Shown here: one piece after another, positions 1 to 10,100 of the stretch
Numbering within the stretch: the first letter of the stretch is position 1
Layout of the letters: each line of letters starts with the position of its first letter
Assembly (NCBI GenBank): GCA_963732845.1
Contig: CAVTBE010000024.1
Location: 112,683-176,682 of the forward strand
Length of the DNA stretch: 64,000 nucleotides
Direction of reading: 5' to 3'
Source: CAVSRC01 sp963732845
Lineage (GTDB): Bacteria > Pseudomonadota > Alphaproteobacteria > Rhizobiales > Kaistiaceae
Notes under the pieces: model-generated
What the model was told of the DNA's origin: nothing
Seen by the model: the letters and a program-made list of their open reading frames with translations, nothing else
The model's database searches: none
Translations under genes and position numbers: made by a program

Positions 1-1
1 C

Positions 2-1612
2 GCCAACCAGTTCGATCCGCCAAGTGCCTGGGGGCCGTTCGTCATCCTGGTGCCGATCGTCGGCGGACTCGTCGTGGTGTGGCTGGTGAAGACCTTCGCG
101 CCGGAGGCCAAGGGGCATGGCGTGCCGGAGGTCATGTTCGCCATCTACCACAACAAGGGGAACGTGCGCGGCGTCGTCGCGGTGATCAAGTCACTCGCCT
201 CGGCGCTGTCGATTGGCACCGGCGCCTCGGTCGGGCGCGAGGGGCCGATCATCCAGATCGGCGCTTCCTTCGGCTCGACGCTGGCGCGCATGCTGCATCT
301 GGCCCGCTGGCAGAAGATCACCATGATCGCCGCCGGAGCGGGGGCGGGCATCGCCGCCACCTTCAACACGCCGCTCGGTGGCGTGCTGTTTGCGGTCGAA
401 CTGCTCCTGCCGGAGCTGTCCAACCGCACCTTCCTGCCGGTGGTCGTGGCCACCACCACCGCCACCTCGATCGCCCGCTACGTCTTCGGGCTTTCCCCGG
501 CCTTCTATGTGCCGGAGGCGGCGCTGCCCAACAACCTGCTGACCATCACCAATCCGGCGGTGCTCATCGGCTTCACGCTGCTCGGGCTCGCCGCCGGCGT
601 CGCGTCGTGGGCGTTCATCCGGTTCCTTGCCTGGTGCGAGGACATTTTCCCCAAGCTGCCGGGCAACGCCTACACGCAGAACATCGTCGGCATGCTGATC
701 ATCGGCGTGCTCTTCTATGCCTTCATGCTGACCAGCGGCCATGGCCAGACCGACGGCGTCGGCTACGCCACCATCCAGTCGATCCTCAACGGCAGCACCG
801 TCGGCCTGGTGCTGCTTGTCCTTCTCTTCGTGGCCAAGATCTTCGCCACCTCGATCAGCCTCGGATCGGGCGCCTCGGGGGGCATCTTCTCGCCGTCGCT
901 GTTCATCGGCGCCACGCTCGGCGCGGCCTTCGGGTCGCTGGGCGCCGCGCTCTTTCCCCTTGCCGGCTTTTCGGTCATCGAGTTCGCGGTGGTCGGCATG
1001 GGGGCGCTTGTCGGCGGCGGGACCGGCGCCTCGATGACGGCGATCGTGATGATCTTCGAGATGACCCGCGACTACAACGTCATCGTGCCGCTGGTGCTGG
1101 CGGTGGCGCTGGCTACCGGTACGCGCCGTGCGCTGATCAAGGAGAACATCTACACCATCAAGCTGCGCCATCGCGGCAAGCCGATCCCGGTCAACCGCCA
1201 CACCAACATGTATCTGGTGCGCCAGGCGCGCGAACTGATGAACAAGGACTTCATCGTCCTGCCGATTGCCACCCCGATCGCCAATGCCCTGGCCAAGCTC
1301 GCCGAGCGGCCGAACGCGCACGTCATCGTCTCGGACGGTCCGCGCATCGCCGGCGTGGCGCGCCTTGCCGCCGGTTCCTATGCGCCCGACCGCTATGCCG
1401 GGCAGACGCTGGAAGCCGTCACCGCGGACAACTTCGTCGTGTCGCAGGACACCGCCATCCTCAACACGGTGATCAGCCGCATGAACCGGCGCAACCGCAA
1501 CTTCTGCATCGTGGTCAGCGACCGGGTGCGCATCCCGCGGGCGGAGGACGTGGTCGGCGTCATCGCCGCCAGCGAGATCGCCAATGCGGTAATTTCCAAC
1601 CACTACGCCTGA
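2..1612 (+). CDS. ClC-type chloride channel/transporter with C-terminal CBS region (5' truncated)
   Basis: Membrane protein of the ClC family, which moves chloride, usually in exchange for protons. The frame is open from base 2, so the N-terminus lies outside the window. The selectivity-filter motifs are visible: HGVPEVM near base 115 (GxGIP-like), GREGP near base 235 containing the gating glutamate, and GSGASGGIFSPSLF near base 865 (GxFxP). Many hydrophobic segments precede a soluble C-terminal part of about 140 residues (from base 1190) that reads as a CBS pair and may sense nucleotides. Its last 10 bases overlap the end of the convergent DMT transporter gene. The family is clear; channel versus antiporter is not decided here. 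Confidence 0.93.
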   Translation, partial: ANQFDPPSAWGPFVILVPIVGGLVVVWLVKTFAPEAKGHGVPEVMFAIYHNKGNVRGVVAVIKSLASALSIGTGASVGREGPIIQIGASFGSTLARMLHLARWQKITMIAAGAGAGIAATFNTPLGGVLFAVELLLPELSNRTFLPVVVATTTATSIARYVFGLSPAFYVPEAALPNNLLTITNPAVLIGFTLLGLAAGVASWAFIRFLAWCEDIFPKLPGNAYTQNIVGMLIIGVLFYAFMLTSGHGQTDGVGYATIQSILNGSTVGLVLLVLLFVAKIFATSISLGSGASGGIFSPSLFIGATLGAAFGSLGAALFPLAGFSVIEFAVVGMGALVGGGTGASMTAIVMIFEMTRDYNVIVPLVLAVALATGTRRALIKENIYTIKLRHRGKPIPVNRHTNMYLVRQARELMNKDFIVLPIATPIANALAKLAERPNAHVIVSDGPRIAGVARLAAGSYAPDRYAGQTLEAVTADNFVVSQDTAILNTVISRMNRRNRNFCIVVSDRVRIPRAEDVVGVIAASEIANAVISNHYA

Positions 1613-2529
1613 GCCCGCCTGAGCAGCTTCAGCGGGCGACCGTCGATGGCCGCCAGCCCGAGCGCGATCAGGGCCATGCCGACGAAATCGGCGGACGCCA
1701 GGCGCTCGTGCAGGAAGACGGCGCCGAGCAGGATGGCGCTCACCGGCACCAGGAAGGTGACCAGCATCAGGTTGACCGCGCCCGCCGTCTTCAGGATGCG
1801 GTAATAGAGGATGTAGGCGACCGCCGAGGAGAGGGTGGCGAGCGCGATCAGCGCCGCCCACACGTCGAGGCCCGGCATGGGCAGCGTCCACGGCCGGTCG
1901 ATGACCAGCGCCAGCGGGACCATCATCACCGCCGCGCCGGCGAACTGGCCGGTGGCCGAAACGATCGGCGTCTGTCCGGCACGGCCGAAGCGGCGGGCAT
2001 AGATCGACGAGAACGCATAGAAGACCGAGGCGGCGAGCAGCGCCAGCTCGGCGAGAAGGTCGGTGCTCATGCCGCCGAGCGCGTCCGGCCCGATCATCGC
2101 CACGACGCCGAGGAAACCGACGATGAGGCCGGCGACGCGGCCGGCGGTCATGCGCTCGTCGCCGGTGAGGTAGTGGGCCAGCACCACGGCGAAGAGCGGC
2201 GTGGTGGCGTTGAGGATCGCAGCCAGCCCGCTGGTGACGTGGCTCTGCGCCCAGGCGATCAGGCTGAAGGGCACCACGTTGTTGAGGAAGCCCATGACGA
2301 AAAAGCCGCGCCACGAGGCACCGTCGCGCGGCATGCGGGCGACGCTGGCGCGTACGGCGAGGTAGAGCAGGGCGCCGCCCAAGACCACGCGGAAGGCAAC
2401 GATGGTGAAGGCCGGCACGACCTTGATGGCGATGGCGATGTAGAAATACGAGCCGCCCCACAGAAGCGCGAGGATGACGAGCATTGCCCATTCGGCGGGC
2501 GTCATCGTGCGGTTGAAGGTCGGCGGCAT
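1603..2529 (-). CDS. DMT superfamily transporter, EamA domain
   Basis: Inner-membrane exporter of 308 residues with about ten hydrophobic segments arranged as two EamA repeats. It opens with a short soluble stretch followed by LALLWGGSYFY, the usual start of the first repeat. The substrate cannot be predicted; EamA proteins export amino acids and other metabolites. The frame extends upstream to 2634, but the added residues are Arg-rich and unlike the family, so I chose the ATG at 2529. The gene points away from the vanA-like gene and shares with it the intergenic region around 2530-2688. Confidence 0.9.
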   Translation of the reverse strand: MPPTFNRTMTPAEWAMLVILALLWGGSYFYIAIAIKVVPAFTIVAFRVVLGGALLYLAVRASVARMPRDGASWRGFFVMGFLNNVVPFSLIAWAQSHVTSGLAAILNATTPLFAVVLAHYLTGDERMTAGRVAGLIVGFLGVVAMIGPDALGGMSTDLLAELALLAASVFYAFSSIYARRFGRAGQTPIVSATGQFAGAAVMMVPLALVIDRPWTLPMPGLDVWAALIALATLSSAVAYILYYRILKTAGAVNLMLVTFLVPVSAILLGAVFLHERLASADFVGMALIALGLAAIDGRPLKLLRRAQA

Positions 2530-2627
2530 GGCGGTTCCCGGGCAATTCCTGCGGTCTTCCTGGCGCCATCCCCTAGCAGATGTCGTGCGCGGCGCATTCC
2601 GAAATCCTGCACGGGGACGGATTTCCC

Positions 2628-2657
2628 TTGCCACTTTGAATGCAGTCTGTATACAAT
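2628..2657 (+). promoter_or_regulatory. Candidate promoter with GntR-type operator ahead of the vanA-like gene
   Basis: TTGCCA at 2628-2633 and TACAAT at 2652-2657 are separated by 18 bases, a plausible -35/-10 pair. The perfect 8-base palindrome TGTATACA at 2648-2655 overlaps the -10. A GTATAC-type core is a common operator shape for FadR/VanR-subfamily GntR repressors, and such a regulator lies in the same cluster at 3793-4497. Inference: the regulator represses this promoter until an aromatic effector is present. Confidence 0.45.
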
Positions 2658-2688
2658 ATAGCCGATTTTCGGGGAGGGAGATCGCAAG

Positions 2689-3744
2689 ATGGCCGGGAAA
2701 AAGCCGTTTCCCATGAATGCATGGTATGCAGCGTCATGGGATTACGAGGTGAAACGGGCGCTCCTGCCGCGCACGATCTGCGGCAAGCACGTGGTCCTCT
2801 ATCGTCGCACCGATGGCGTCGCCGTGGCCCTGGAAGATGCCTGCTGGCACCGCCTGGTGCCGTTGTCGCACGGGCGCCTGCGCGGCGATGACGTGGTCTG
2901 CGGCTATCACGGCCTCGCCTACAATTCCGACGGACGCTGCACCTTCATGCCGTCGCAGGAGACCATCAATCCGTCGGCCTGCGTGCGCGCCTATCCGCTG
3001 GTCGAGCGCCATCGCTTCGTCTGGGTGTGGATGGGCGACCCGGCGCTCGCCGACCCGGCTACGGTGCCCGACCTTCACTGGAACCACGACCCGGCCTGGG
3101 CTGGCGACGGCAAGACCATCCATGTGAAGTGCGACTACCGCCTGGTCCTCGACAATCTCATGGACCTCACTCACGAGACCTATGTGCATTCCTCCTCCAT
3201 CGGCAACGATGCGGTGGCGGAGGCGCCCTTCGAGACCCATCATTCCGATCGCTTCGCTGTCGTGACGCGCTGGATGCGCAACATCGAGGCGCCGCCCTTC
3301 TGGGCGAGCCAGCTCGGCAAGCCGGGCAAGGTCGATCGCTGGCAGATCATCCGCTTCGAAGCGCCGGCGACGATTGCCATCGATGTCGGTGTGGCGCCAG
3401 CCGGCACCGGCGCCCCGGACGGCGACCGCAGCCAGGGTGTCAACGGCTTCGTGCTCAACACGGTGACGCCCGAGACCGAAGGCTCCTGCCACTATTTCTG
3501 GGCCTTCGTGCGCAACTACCGGCTCGGCGAACAGACGCTGACGACGCAGCTCCGCGAAGGCGTGTCCGGCATCTTCCACGAGGATGAGATCGTGCTGGAG
3601 GCGCAGCAGCGCGCCATGGACGAGAACCCGGATCGCGTCTTCTACAATCTCAACATCGATGCCGGCTCCATGTGGATGCGCACCCTGATCGACAGGATGA
3701 TCGCGGCGGAAGAGCCGGCCGCCTTCCCGGAGGCAGCCGAATGA
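2689..3744 (+). CDS. vanA: Rieske [2Fe-2S] aromatic oxygenase, VanA-like (vanillate O-demethylase oxygenase type)
   Basis: Oxygenase component of a two-part Rieske non-heme iron system; VanA proteins demethylate vanillate to protocatechuate. The 351-residue length fits. The Rieske ligands are visible as CWH (C52, H54) and CGYH (C71, H74). The mononuclear iron site appears at 155-167 as DNLMDLTHETYVH, with H162 and H167. The reductase partner lies downstream at 4526 with a GntR regulator between them, so the three form one catabolic unit. The exact substrate is inferred from family resemblance; other methoxylated or aryl-ether aromatics are possible. Confidence 0.83.
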   Translation: MAGKKPFPMNAWYAASWDYEVKRALLPRTICGKHVVLYRRTDGVAVALEDACWHRLVPLSHGRLRGDDVVCGYHGLAYNSDGRCTFMPSQETINPSACVRAYPLVERHRFVWVWMGDPALADPATVPDLHWNHDPAWAGDGKTIHVKCDYRLVLDNLMDLTHETYVHSSSIGNDAVAEAPFETHHSDRFAVVTRWMRNIEAPPFWASQLGKPGKVDRWQIIRFEAPATIAIDVGVAPAGTGAPDGDRSQGVNGFVLNTVTPETEGSCHYFWAFVRNYRLGEQTLTTQLREGVSGIFHEDEIVLEAQQRAMDENPDRVFYNLNIDAGSMWMRTLIDRMIAAEEPAAFPEAAE

Positions 3745-3792
3745 CCGGACGACGCGGGGCGGGACGGCGAACGATCGCAGACGCTGAAGGCG

Positions 3793-4497
3793 TTGCTCAC
3801 CATCCGCGAGATGATCCTCGACGGGGCGCTGGCACCGGGGGAACGCATCTCGGAGCTGTCCATCGTCGAGCGCACCGGCGTGTCGCGCACGCCGGTGAGA
3901 AGCGCGCTCGCCCGTCTCGCCGAGGAGGGGCTGCTGGAGCCGATTCCCTCGGGCGGCTTCTCGGTGCGCTCCTTCGGCGAGGCCGATATCCACGATGCCA
4001 TCGAGATCCGCGGGGTTCTGGAAGGGCTGGCCGCGCGCTTCGCCGCCGAGCGCGGCGTGGCGCCGGGGCGCCTGCTGCCGATCAAGGACTGCCTCGCCGA
4101 GCTCGACGAGCTGGTGGCGGAGAGCGCGCTCGATCAGGAGGACTTCTCCCGCTACATCGTGCTCAACGCGACCTTCCACGGCCTGCTGCACGCGCTCGCC
4201 GACAGTCCGACGCTGGAGCGCGAGATCGAACGCGCCTCGGCCAAGCCCTTTGCCTCGCCGAGCGGCTTCGTCATGGCGCAGTCGGCGCTGCCCGAGGCGC
4301 GCACCGTGCTGACGGTGGCGCAGGACCAGCACCGCGCCGTGATCGAGGCGATCGAAGCGCGCGAAGGCGGCCGGGCCGAAGCGCTGATGCGCGAGCATGC
4401 GCGCGTCGCCAGCCGCAACCTGCGCGCGGCGATGCGCAGCCGTCAGGCAATGGCGCTGGTGCCGGGCGCCGCGCTCATCAGCGGCCGTCGCGTCTGA
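3793..4497 (+). CDS. GntR-family transcriptional regulator, FCD (FadR/VanR) subfamily; start probably frameshifted
   Basis: DNA-binding regulator with an N-terminal winged helix (ERTGVSRTPVRSALARLAEEG is the recognition region) and a C-terminal helical FCD ligand domain. The open frame begins only at TTG 3793. Upstream, the ATGA overlap with the vanA stop at 3741 is the natural start, but it lies in another frame. Removing one base in the GG near 3746 joins ATG 3741 to this frame and gives a normal N-terminus, MTDDAGRDGERSQ followed by the helix. I therefore read the gene as starting at 3741 with one extra base here. It probably controls the flanking oxygenase and reductase genes. Confidence 0.82.
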   Translation: MLTIREMILDGALAPGERISELSIVERTGVSRTPVRSALARLAEEGLLEPIPSGGFSVRSFGEADIHDAIEIRGVLEGLAARFAAERGVAPGRLLPIKDCLAELDELVAESALDQEDFSRYIVLNATFHGLLHALADSPTLEREIERASAKPFASPSGFVMAQSALPEARTVLTVAQDQHRAVIEAIEAREGGRAEALMREHARVASRNLRAAMRSRQAMALVPGAALISGRRV

Positions 4498-4525
4498 TCG
4501 CGAGTCCCTCCGGGAGGAACCCATC

Positions 4526-5509
4526 ATGCGCTTCTCGCTCCACTGGTCCGAGGCCAAGATCGCCGCCACCGGCGACCTCACGCCGTCGATCCGCCTGTTC
4601 GAGATCGAACCCGCCGATGGCCGTGCCGAAGCGTGGCGGCCGGGCGCCCACATCAATGTCGGCGTCATGGTCGGCGAGCGGCCCGAGACGCGGTCCTATT
4701 CGCTGGTCGGCAAGCCGGACGCCGGCCTCTACCGTATCGCCGTCAGGCGCGCGCCGGACAGCCGCGGCGGCTCGGCCTACATGCATGGGCTGAAGCCGGG
4801 TCAGACGATCCGCCTCTCCAATCCGCAGACCCTGTTCGAGATCGACTGGCACGCACCGGAAGCCCTGCTGATTGCCGGCGGCATCGGCATCACGCCGATC
4901 CTCGGCATGGCCGAGGTGCTGGCCGAGCACGGCACGGCCATGCGGCTGGCCTATTGCGGCAGGCGCCGCGTCGACATGGCCTTCGTCGCAGAACTGGAAA
5001 CTCGCCTCGGTGACCGCCTGTCGCTCCACGTCTCGGAGGAGGGGAGCCGGATCGATCTCGCCGGTGCCATCGCCGCGCTCGGGCCCGAGGCCGTCTGCTA
5101 CGTCTGCGGGCCGATGCGCCTGCTCGACGCGGTGCGCGTCGCCTGGGCGGAAGCCGGCCACGCGCCGGCGCGGCTCCATTTCGAGACCTTCGGGTCGAGC
5201 GGCCATTTCGCTGCCGCGCCGTTCGAGGTCGTCCTGCCGCGCCACGACAAGCGGCTCACCGTCGGCGCCGGCGAGACGCTGCTGCAGGCGCTGCGCGGCG
5301 CCGGAATCGACGTGCTCTCCGACTGCGAGCGCGGCGAGTGCGGGCTCTGCGCCCTCGACGTGGTCAAGGCGGAGGGGACGATCGACCACCGCGACGTCTT
5401 CTTCAGTGAAGCGCAGAAGGCCGAGGGCACCAAGCTCTGCGCCTGCGTGTCGCGCGCCGCCGGCGGGGTGCTGGTGCTCGACACCGCTTATCGCGCCGAT
5501 ATCGGCTGA
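4526..5509 (+). CDS. vanB: Oxygenase reductase, ferredoxin-NADP reductase fold plus C-terminal 2Fe-2S (VanB-like)
   Basis: Electron-transfer partner of the Rieske oxygenase at 2689, carrying electrons from NAD(P)H through FMN and a plant-type ferredoxin centre. The 327 residues show the flavin motif RSYSLVG (56-62), the nucleotide-binding stretch AGGIGITPILGM (117-128), CGPM near 194, and ferredoxin cysteines C267, C272, C275 and C305. This order is typical of class IA reductases such as VanB. The ATG at 4526 follows a GGGAGG ribosome site; the frame opens earlier only inside the regulator gene. It lies 28 bases after the GntR gene, consistent with one transcript. Confidence 0.88.
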   Translation: MRFSLHWSEAKIAATGDLTPSIRLFEIEPADGRAEAWRPGAHINVGVMVGERPETRSYSLVGKPDAGLYRIAVRRAPDSRGGSAYMHGLKPGQTIRLSNPQTLFEIDWHAPEALLIAGGIGITPILGMAEVLAEHGTAMRLAYCGRRRVDMAFVAELETRLGDRLSLHVSEEGSRIDLAGAIAALGPEAVCYVCGPMRLLDAVRVAWAEAGHAPARLHFETFGSSGHFAAAPFEVVLPRHDKRLTVGAGETLLQALRGAGIDVLSDCERGECGLCALDVVKAEGTIDHRDVFFSEAQKAEGTKLCACVSRAAGGVLVLDTAYRADIG

Positions 5510-5654
5510 ACCGCCGGAATCCGCTTGTTCAACCGACGCGGCGATGCCTTTTTCGCCGCGCTTGCCGGTGATTTTCACCGCTATGGCTGGCAATCCCGAT
5601 TTGCTACCCTAGCCGTCGGGGCGTCAGAAGAGGTTGAGGAACGCAGGATTCTCG

Positions 5655-7070
5655 ATGGTGATTCAGCTTGCAGTCGGCGCAACGGGGCGTAACGACGCCG
5701 GTATTGCGACGGCACTGCCGATTCTGAGGCAGCGCTTCGGCGAGCGCTATGCCGATTCGGAGGCGCTGCGCAGTCAGCACGGCCACACGACGACCTGGCT
5801 GGTCAATCAGCCGCCCGACGCCGTGGTGTTCCCGGAGACGACCGAGGAGGTCGTCGACATCGTGCGCATCTGCGGCGAGCACGGCGTTCCGCTGATTCCC
5901 TTCGGCGCCGGCTCCTCGCTGGAGGGCCACGTCAACGCCCCCTTTGGCGGCGTGTCGGTGGACATGAGCCGCATGAACCGCATCCTCGCCGTCCATGCCG
6001 AGGACCTCGACGCCGTCGTCGAGCCGGGTGTGACGCGCAAGCAGCTCAACGACCATCTGCGCGACCAGGGCCTGTTCTTCCCCATCGATCCCGGCGCCGA
6101 CGCCTCGCTTGGCGGCATGGCCGCCACCCGCGCCTCGGGCACCAATGCGGTGCGCTACGGCACGATGCGCGACAACGTCGTCAGCCTGACGGCGGTCATG
6201 CCGGACGGCGCGGTGGTGAAGACCGGCAACCGGGCGAAGAAATCCGCCGCCGGCTACGACCTCGCCCGGCTGCTGATCGGCTCGGAAGGCACGCTCGGCA
6301 TCATCACCGAGCTGGTAGTGCGCCTGCAGGGCATCCCCGAGGCGATCGCCGGCGGCATCGTCCCCTTCGCCACGGTCGAGGGGGCCTGCAATGCCACAAT
6401 CCTGACCATTCAGAGCGGTATCCCCATTGCCCGCATCGAGATTCTCAATTCGCTGATGGTCAAAGCCACCAACACCTACGCCAAGCTGGACTTGCCCGAG
6501 ACGCCGCACCTTTTCGTGGAATTCCACGGTAGCAACGCCTCCGTGAAGGAACAGGCCGAAGCCTTCGGCGAGATCGCCGCCGAATACGGCGGCGGCGAAT
6601 TCGTGTGGGCGACCAGGCCGGAGGAACGCACGCGGCTCTGGCAGGCGCGCCACGACGCCTATTGGGCCGCATTGACGCTCAGGCCGGGCTCCAAGGCGAT
6701 CGCCACCGACGCCTGTGTGCCGATTTCGCGGCTGGCGGAATGCGTGCTGGAGACGATTGCCGATGTCGAAGAAAGCCGGCTCATCGCGCCGGTCGTCGGC
6801 CATGTCGGCGACGGCAATTTCCACCTGACGATGCTCGTCGACACCGACGATCGCGACGAGGTCGCGCGCTGCGAGGGGTTGATTTCGCGCCTCAACCTGC
6901 GCGCTATCGCGATGGAGGGCACCTGTACCGGCGAACACGGCATCGGGCAGGGCAAGATGAAATATCTCGGGATCGAGCAGGGAAGCGGTCTCGACGTCAT
7001 GCGGGCGATCAAACAGGCGATCGATCCCCGGGGAATCATGAACCCGGGCAAGATCGTCGCGCCGGCCTGA
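5655..7070 (+). CDS. FAD-binding oxidoreductase, D-lactate/glycolate dehydrogenase (Dld/GlcD) type
   Basis: A flavoprotein of the VAO/PCMH fold that oxidises a 2-hydroxyacid and passes electrons to cytochrome c or quinones. The N-terminal FAD domain contains PFGAGSSLEGH and DPGADASLGGMAATRASGTNAVRYG; the second phrase is split here only for description and is typical of D-lactate dehydrogenase (cytochrome). The C-terminal domain carries HVGDGNFH near residue 390 and GTCTGEHGIG close to the end, both family hallmarks. TTG at 5634 is an alternative start in frame; I prefer ATG 5655. D-lactate is the likeliest substrate, but glycolate or 2-hydroxyglutarate cannot be excluded. Confidence 0.85.
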   Translation: MVIQLAVGATGRNDAGIATALPILRQRFGERYADSEALRSQHGHTTTWLVNQPPDAVVFPETTEEVVDIVRICGEHGVPLIPFGAGSSLEGHVNAPFGGVSVDMSRMNRILAVHAEDLDAVVEPGVTRKQLNDHLRDQGLFFPIDPGADASLGGMAATRASGTNAVRYGTMRDNVVSLTAVMPDGAVVKTGNRAKKSAAGYDLARLLIGSEGTLGIITELVVRLQGIPEAIAGGIVPFATVEGACNATILTIQSGIPIARIEILNSLMVKATNTYAKLDLPETPHLFVEFHGSNASVKEQAEAFGEIAAEYGGGEFVWATRPEERTRLWQARHDAYWAALTLRPGSKAIATDACVPISRLAECVLETIADVEESRLIAPVVGHVGDGNFHLTMLVDTDDRDEVARCEGLISRLNLRAIAMEGTCTGEHGIGQGKMKYLGIEQGSGLDVMRAIKQAIDPRGIMNPGKIVAPA

Positions 7071-7104
7071 CCGGCCCGGCGGTCGTCCTGAAGCGGAGGC
7101 CACA

Positions 7105-10100
7105 CTGAGCAGGCTCTACCTGATCGTCGGGGGTGCCGTGGTTGTTGCGCTGTTTGCGGCGCTGATCGTGCCGTGGTTCATCAACTGGAACGACTACCGC
7201 GCCAGTTTCGAGGCCGAGGCGTCGCGCATCCTCGGCCACCGCGTGCATGTCGAAGGCGACGCCCACGCCACCATCCTGCCGTCGCCGTCGCTGACCTTCA
7301 CCAAGGTCGAGGTCGACGACGAAAACGGCCAGCGCATCATGGACGTGGCGCACTTCGACGTTGTCATCGAGCTGATGCCGCTGCTCCAGGGCGAGATCCG
7401 CGTGGTCTCGATGACCCTGGAGAAGCCGGTGATCAACGTCGCGGTCGATGCCAGCGGCAAGATCGCCTGGCTCAGCCGGGTCAAGCTGCGCGAGCCCTTC
7501 GATCCGGACAAGGTCGTCCTCGACAACATCAGCGTGCAGGACGGCGTGCTCAATTACGACGATGCGCAGAGCGGCGTGCAGCTCGCCTTCGCCGGCATTT
7601 CGGCGCAGGTCACGGCGCGGGCGCTGCTCGGGCCGTGGCACGTGGAGGGCACCTATCTCGACGACCAGAGGCGGGTCCAGTTCAGCCTTTCCACCGGCCG
7701 CCTGCTCGACGACGGCACGATCCGCATCAAGGCGAACCTCATTCCGGCACGCTGGCCGGTCACCGTCAGCCTCGACGGTCCGGTCGGCATCGACCCGGCG
7801 GCGGGGCTGACCTGGCACGGCATCTATTCGTTCGCCGAGGTGGCCGTCGACCCCGGGGGCGGCGACGGCGCCAACGGCGATGGCAAAGCCGCCGACGGGC
7901 CGTCCGGCTGGCGCAGCGAAGGAACCTTCGCGCTGACCGGCGACAAGCTCGACATCAGCAAGGCGGTGCTGTCGAACGGTCCGGCCGACCGGCCGTTCAG
8001 CCTCGCCGGCACTCTGTCGCTCAATTTCGGCAAGTCGCCATCCTTCGCCGCGACAGCGGAAGCGCACCAGATCGATCTCGACCGCACGCTGGGCAAGGGG
8101 CCGAGTCAGCCGGTGGATGTTGCCGCGGCGGCCGACAGCCTCGTCGCCTGGCTGCGTCAGCTTCCGGTGCCGGACGAGCCGGGCAGCATCCGTTTCAGCG
8201 TGCCGACCGTCGTGGTCGGCGGCCGCATCATCGAGGATATCGGCTTCACTGCGGCGCCGGCGCCGGACAAGGGCGGCTGGCAGATCGGCTCGCTCGGCGC
8301 CAGGCTGCCTGGGCAGGCGACGCTCGAGGCCAGCGGCCTGATGACCACCCAGCAGAGGTTCGGCTTCGACGGCCAGGCGCATCTCGCCGTTGCCCAGCCG
8401 GCGACCTTCGCCACCTGGTGGCGCGGCGAAAGCCGGGAAGGCGCCGGGCGTCTGCTGGCGCCGTTCGATCTCGCCGGCCACGCCGACATCGGCCCCGGCC
8501 GCGTCGCCCTCGATCATGTCACCGCGCAGATCGCCGACGCGACGATCACCGGCAGTTTCGGCTGGGCCGAGCAGGCGAAGGACCACCGGCGCGACCTTTA
8601 TGCCGACCTCGATGCGACGCGCGTCGACTTCGTCCAGCTCAAGGCCCTGGCCGAGCTGCTGGTCGGCCGCAACCTGACCGATGCCGGATCGGTGGCCGAC
8701 GGCTTCAGCCTGCACGTCAAGGCCGATGCGTTCGTCTTCGAGGACCTGACGGTCAAGGGCGTCGAGGCCAACGCGAAATACCGCGACGATGCGCTGACCG
8801 TCACCATGCTGCAGATCGCCGATATCGGCGGCGTGCGGATCGAGAAGACGAGCGGCAAGATCGAGAACCTGTCGGGCGACCCCAGCGGCCATCTCGATGC
8901 GACCGTCGATGCGCCCAAGCTGACGGGGCTGGCGCGGCTCGCCGACCGCTTCCTGCCGCAAAGCGGCTTCACGCGCTGGCTGGATGCCGCCGCCCCGGCG
9001 CTGGGCGAGGCGGTGATGAACGCCAAGATCACGGCGCCACTGCCGGATGGCGGCAGCGGCTTCGCGCTCACCGTCAACAACGGCGTCGCCGCCTCGACGA
9101 CGGTCAACAACCTGACGGCTTCCTTCGCCGGCGGCTTCGCCCACTGGCGCACCAAGCCGGCGGAGATCAAGGCGTCGTTCTATTCGCCGGACAGCGCCGA
9201 GCTGGCGCGTCAGTTCGGCCTGGCCGCCGTCACTCTGGCCAAGGACGACGGCGCCCATCTCGAGGTGCAGTCCAAGGGCGTCCCGGCCGAAGGGCTCGAC
9301 ACGGTGGTGGTGCTCGACCTTGCCGGCCTGGTCGCCAACGCCAAGGGCAAGCTGACCATCGCCGACGATCTGGCGCCGTCCTTCGCCGGCACCATCGGCG
9401 CCAGCGCGGACAATATCGACCCGATCATCGCCATGGCGGGGCTCGACATTCCGCTCGCCGCGGCAGGCACCAGGCTGTCGCTCGACGGCAAGCTGTCCAT
9501 CTCGCGCGATGGTCTCGACCTCGCCTGGAAGAACGGCACGATCGGACCGGCGATCGCCGGCGGCGACGTGACGCTGGCGTCCGACGGTGCCCGCGGATGG
9601 CGCATCGGCGGCAATCTGGTGGCCGACGAGATCGACCTGGGCTGGGTCACCTCGCTCGGCCTCGGCTTCGCGCCGCTGCCCACCGGCGATCCAGAGCAGC
9701 CGTGGTCGCGCACCCCCTTTGCCGCGCCCGGCTACGGTGCGGTCAGCGGCAAGCTGGAGGTCGCGGCCGACCGGCTCGACGTCGGCAATCTCGGCCTCAC
9801 CAGCGCGGCCTTCACGCTGGCGCTGCAGCCGCAGCGCATCGATCTCGACCTGACCAAAGGGCAGATCGACGGTGGCACGGTGGCCGGCGGCATGTCGATC
9901 CACAATGTCGGCGGCAATACCAATTTCGCCGGCCGTTTCGACCTCAAGGGCGCGGCGCTGGAATCCCTGGTCTGGCGGCGCGACGGCCGCTCGGTCGCCA
10001 CCGGTGCGCTCGACCTGTCGGCCAATTTCGAAATCGACCGGACGTTCGCCGGCCGGGCTGGTCTCGACCATGACCGGCGGCGGCGTGCTGACCGTGCATG

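Noticed and set aside
191..2569. Long minus-strand frame opposite the ClC gene
   Set aside because: Low-complexity His/Arg/Gly translation typical of shadow frames; the ClC motifs are clear on the other strand.
7036..10071. Open frame of over 1,000 codons on the minus strand opposite the AsmA gene
   Set aside because: It mirrors codon positions of a high-GC gene, is Arg/Ala/Gly-rich and has no family motif; the plus-strand AsmA reading is strongly supported.
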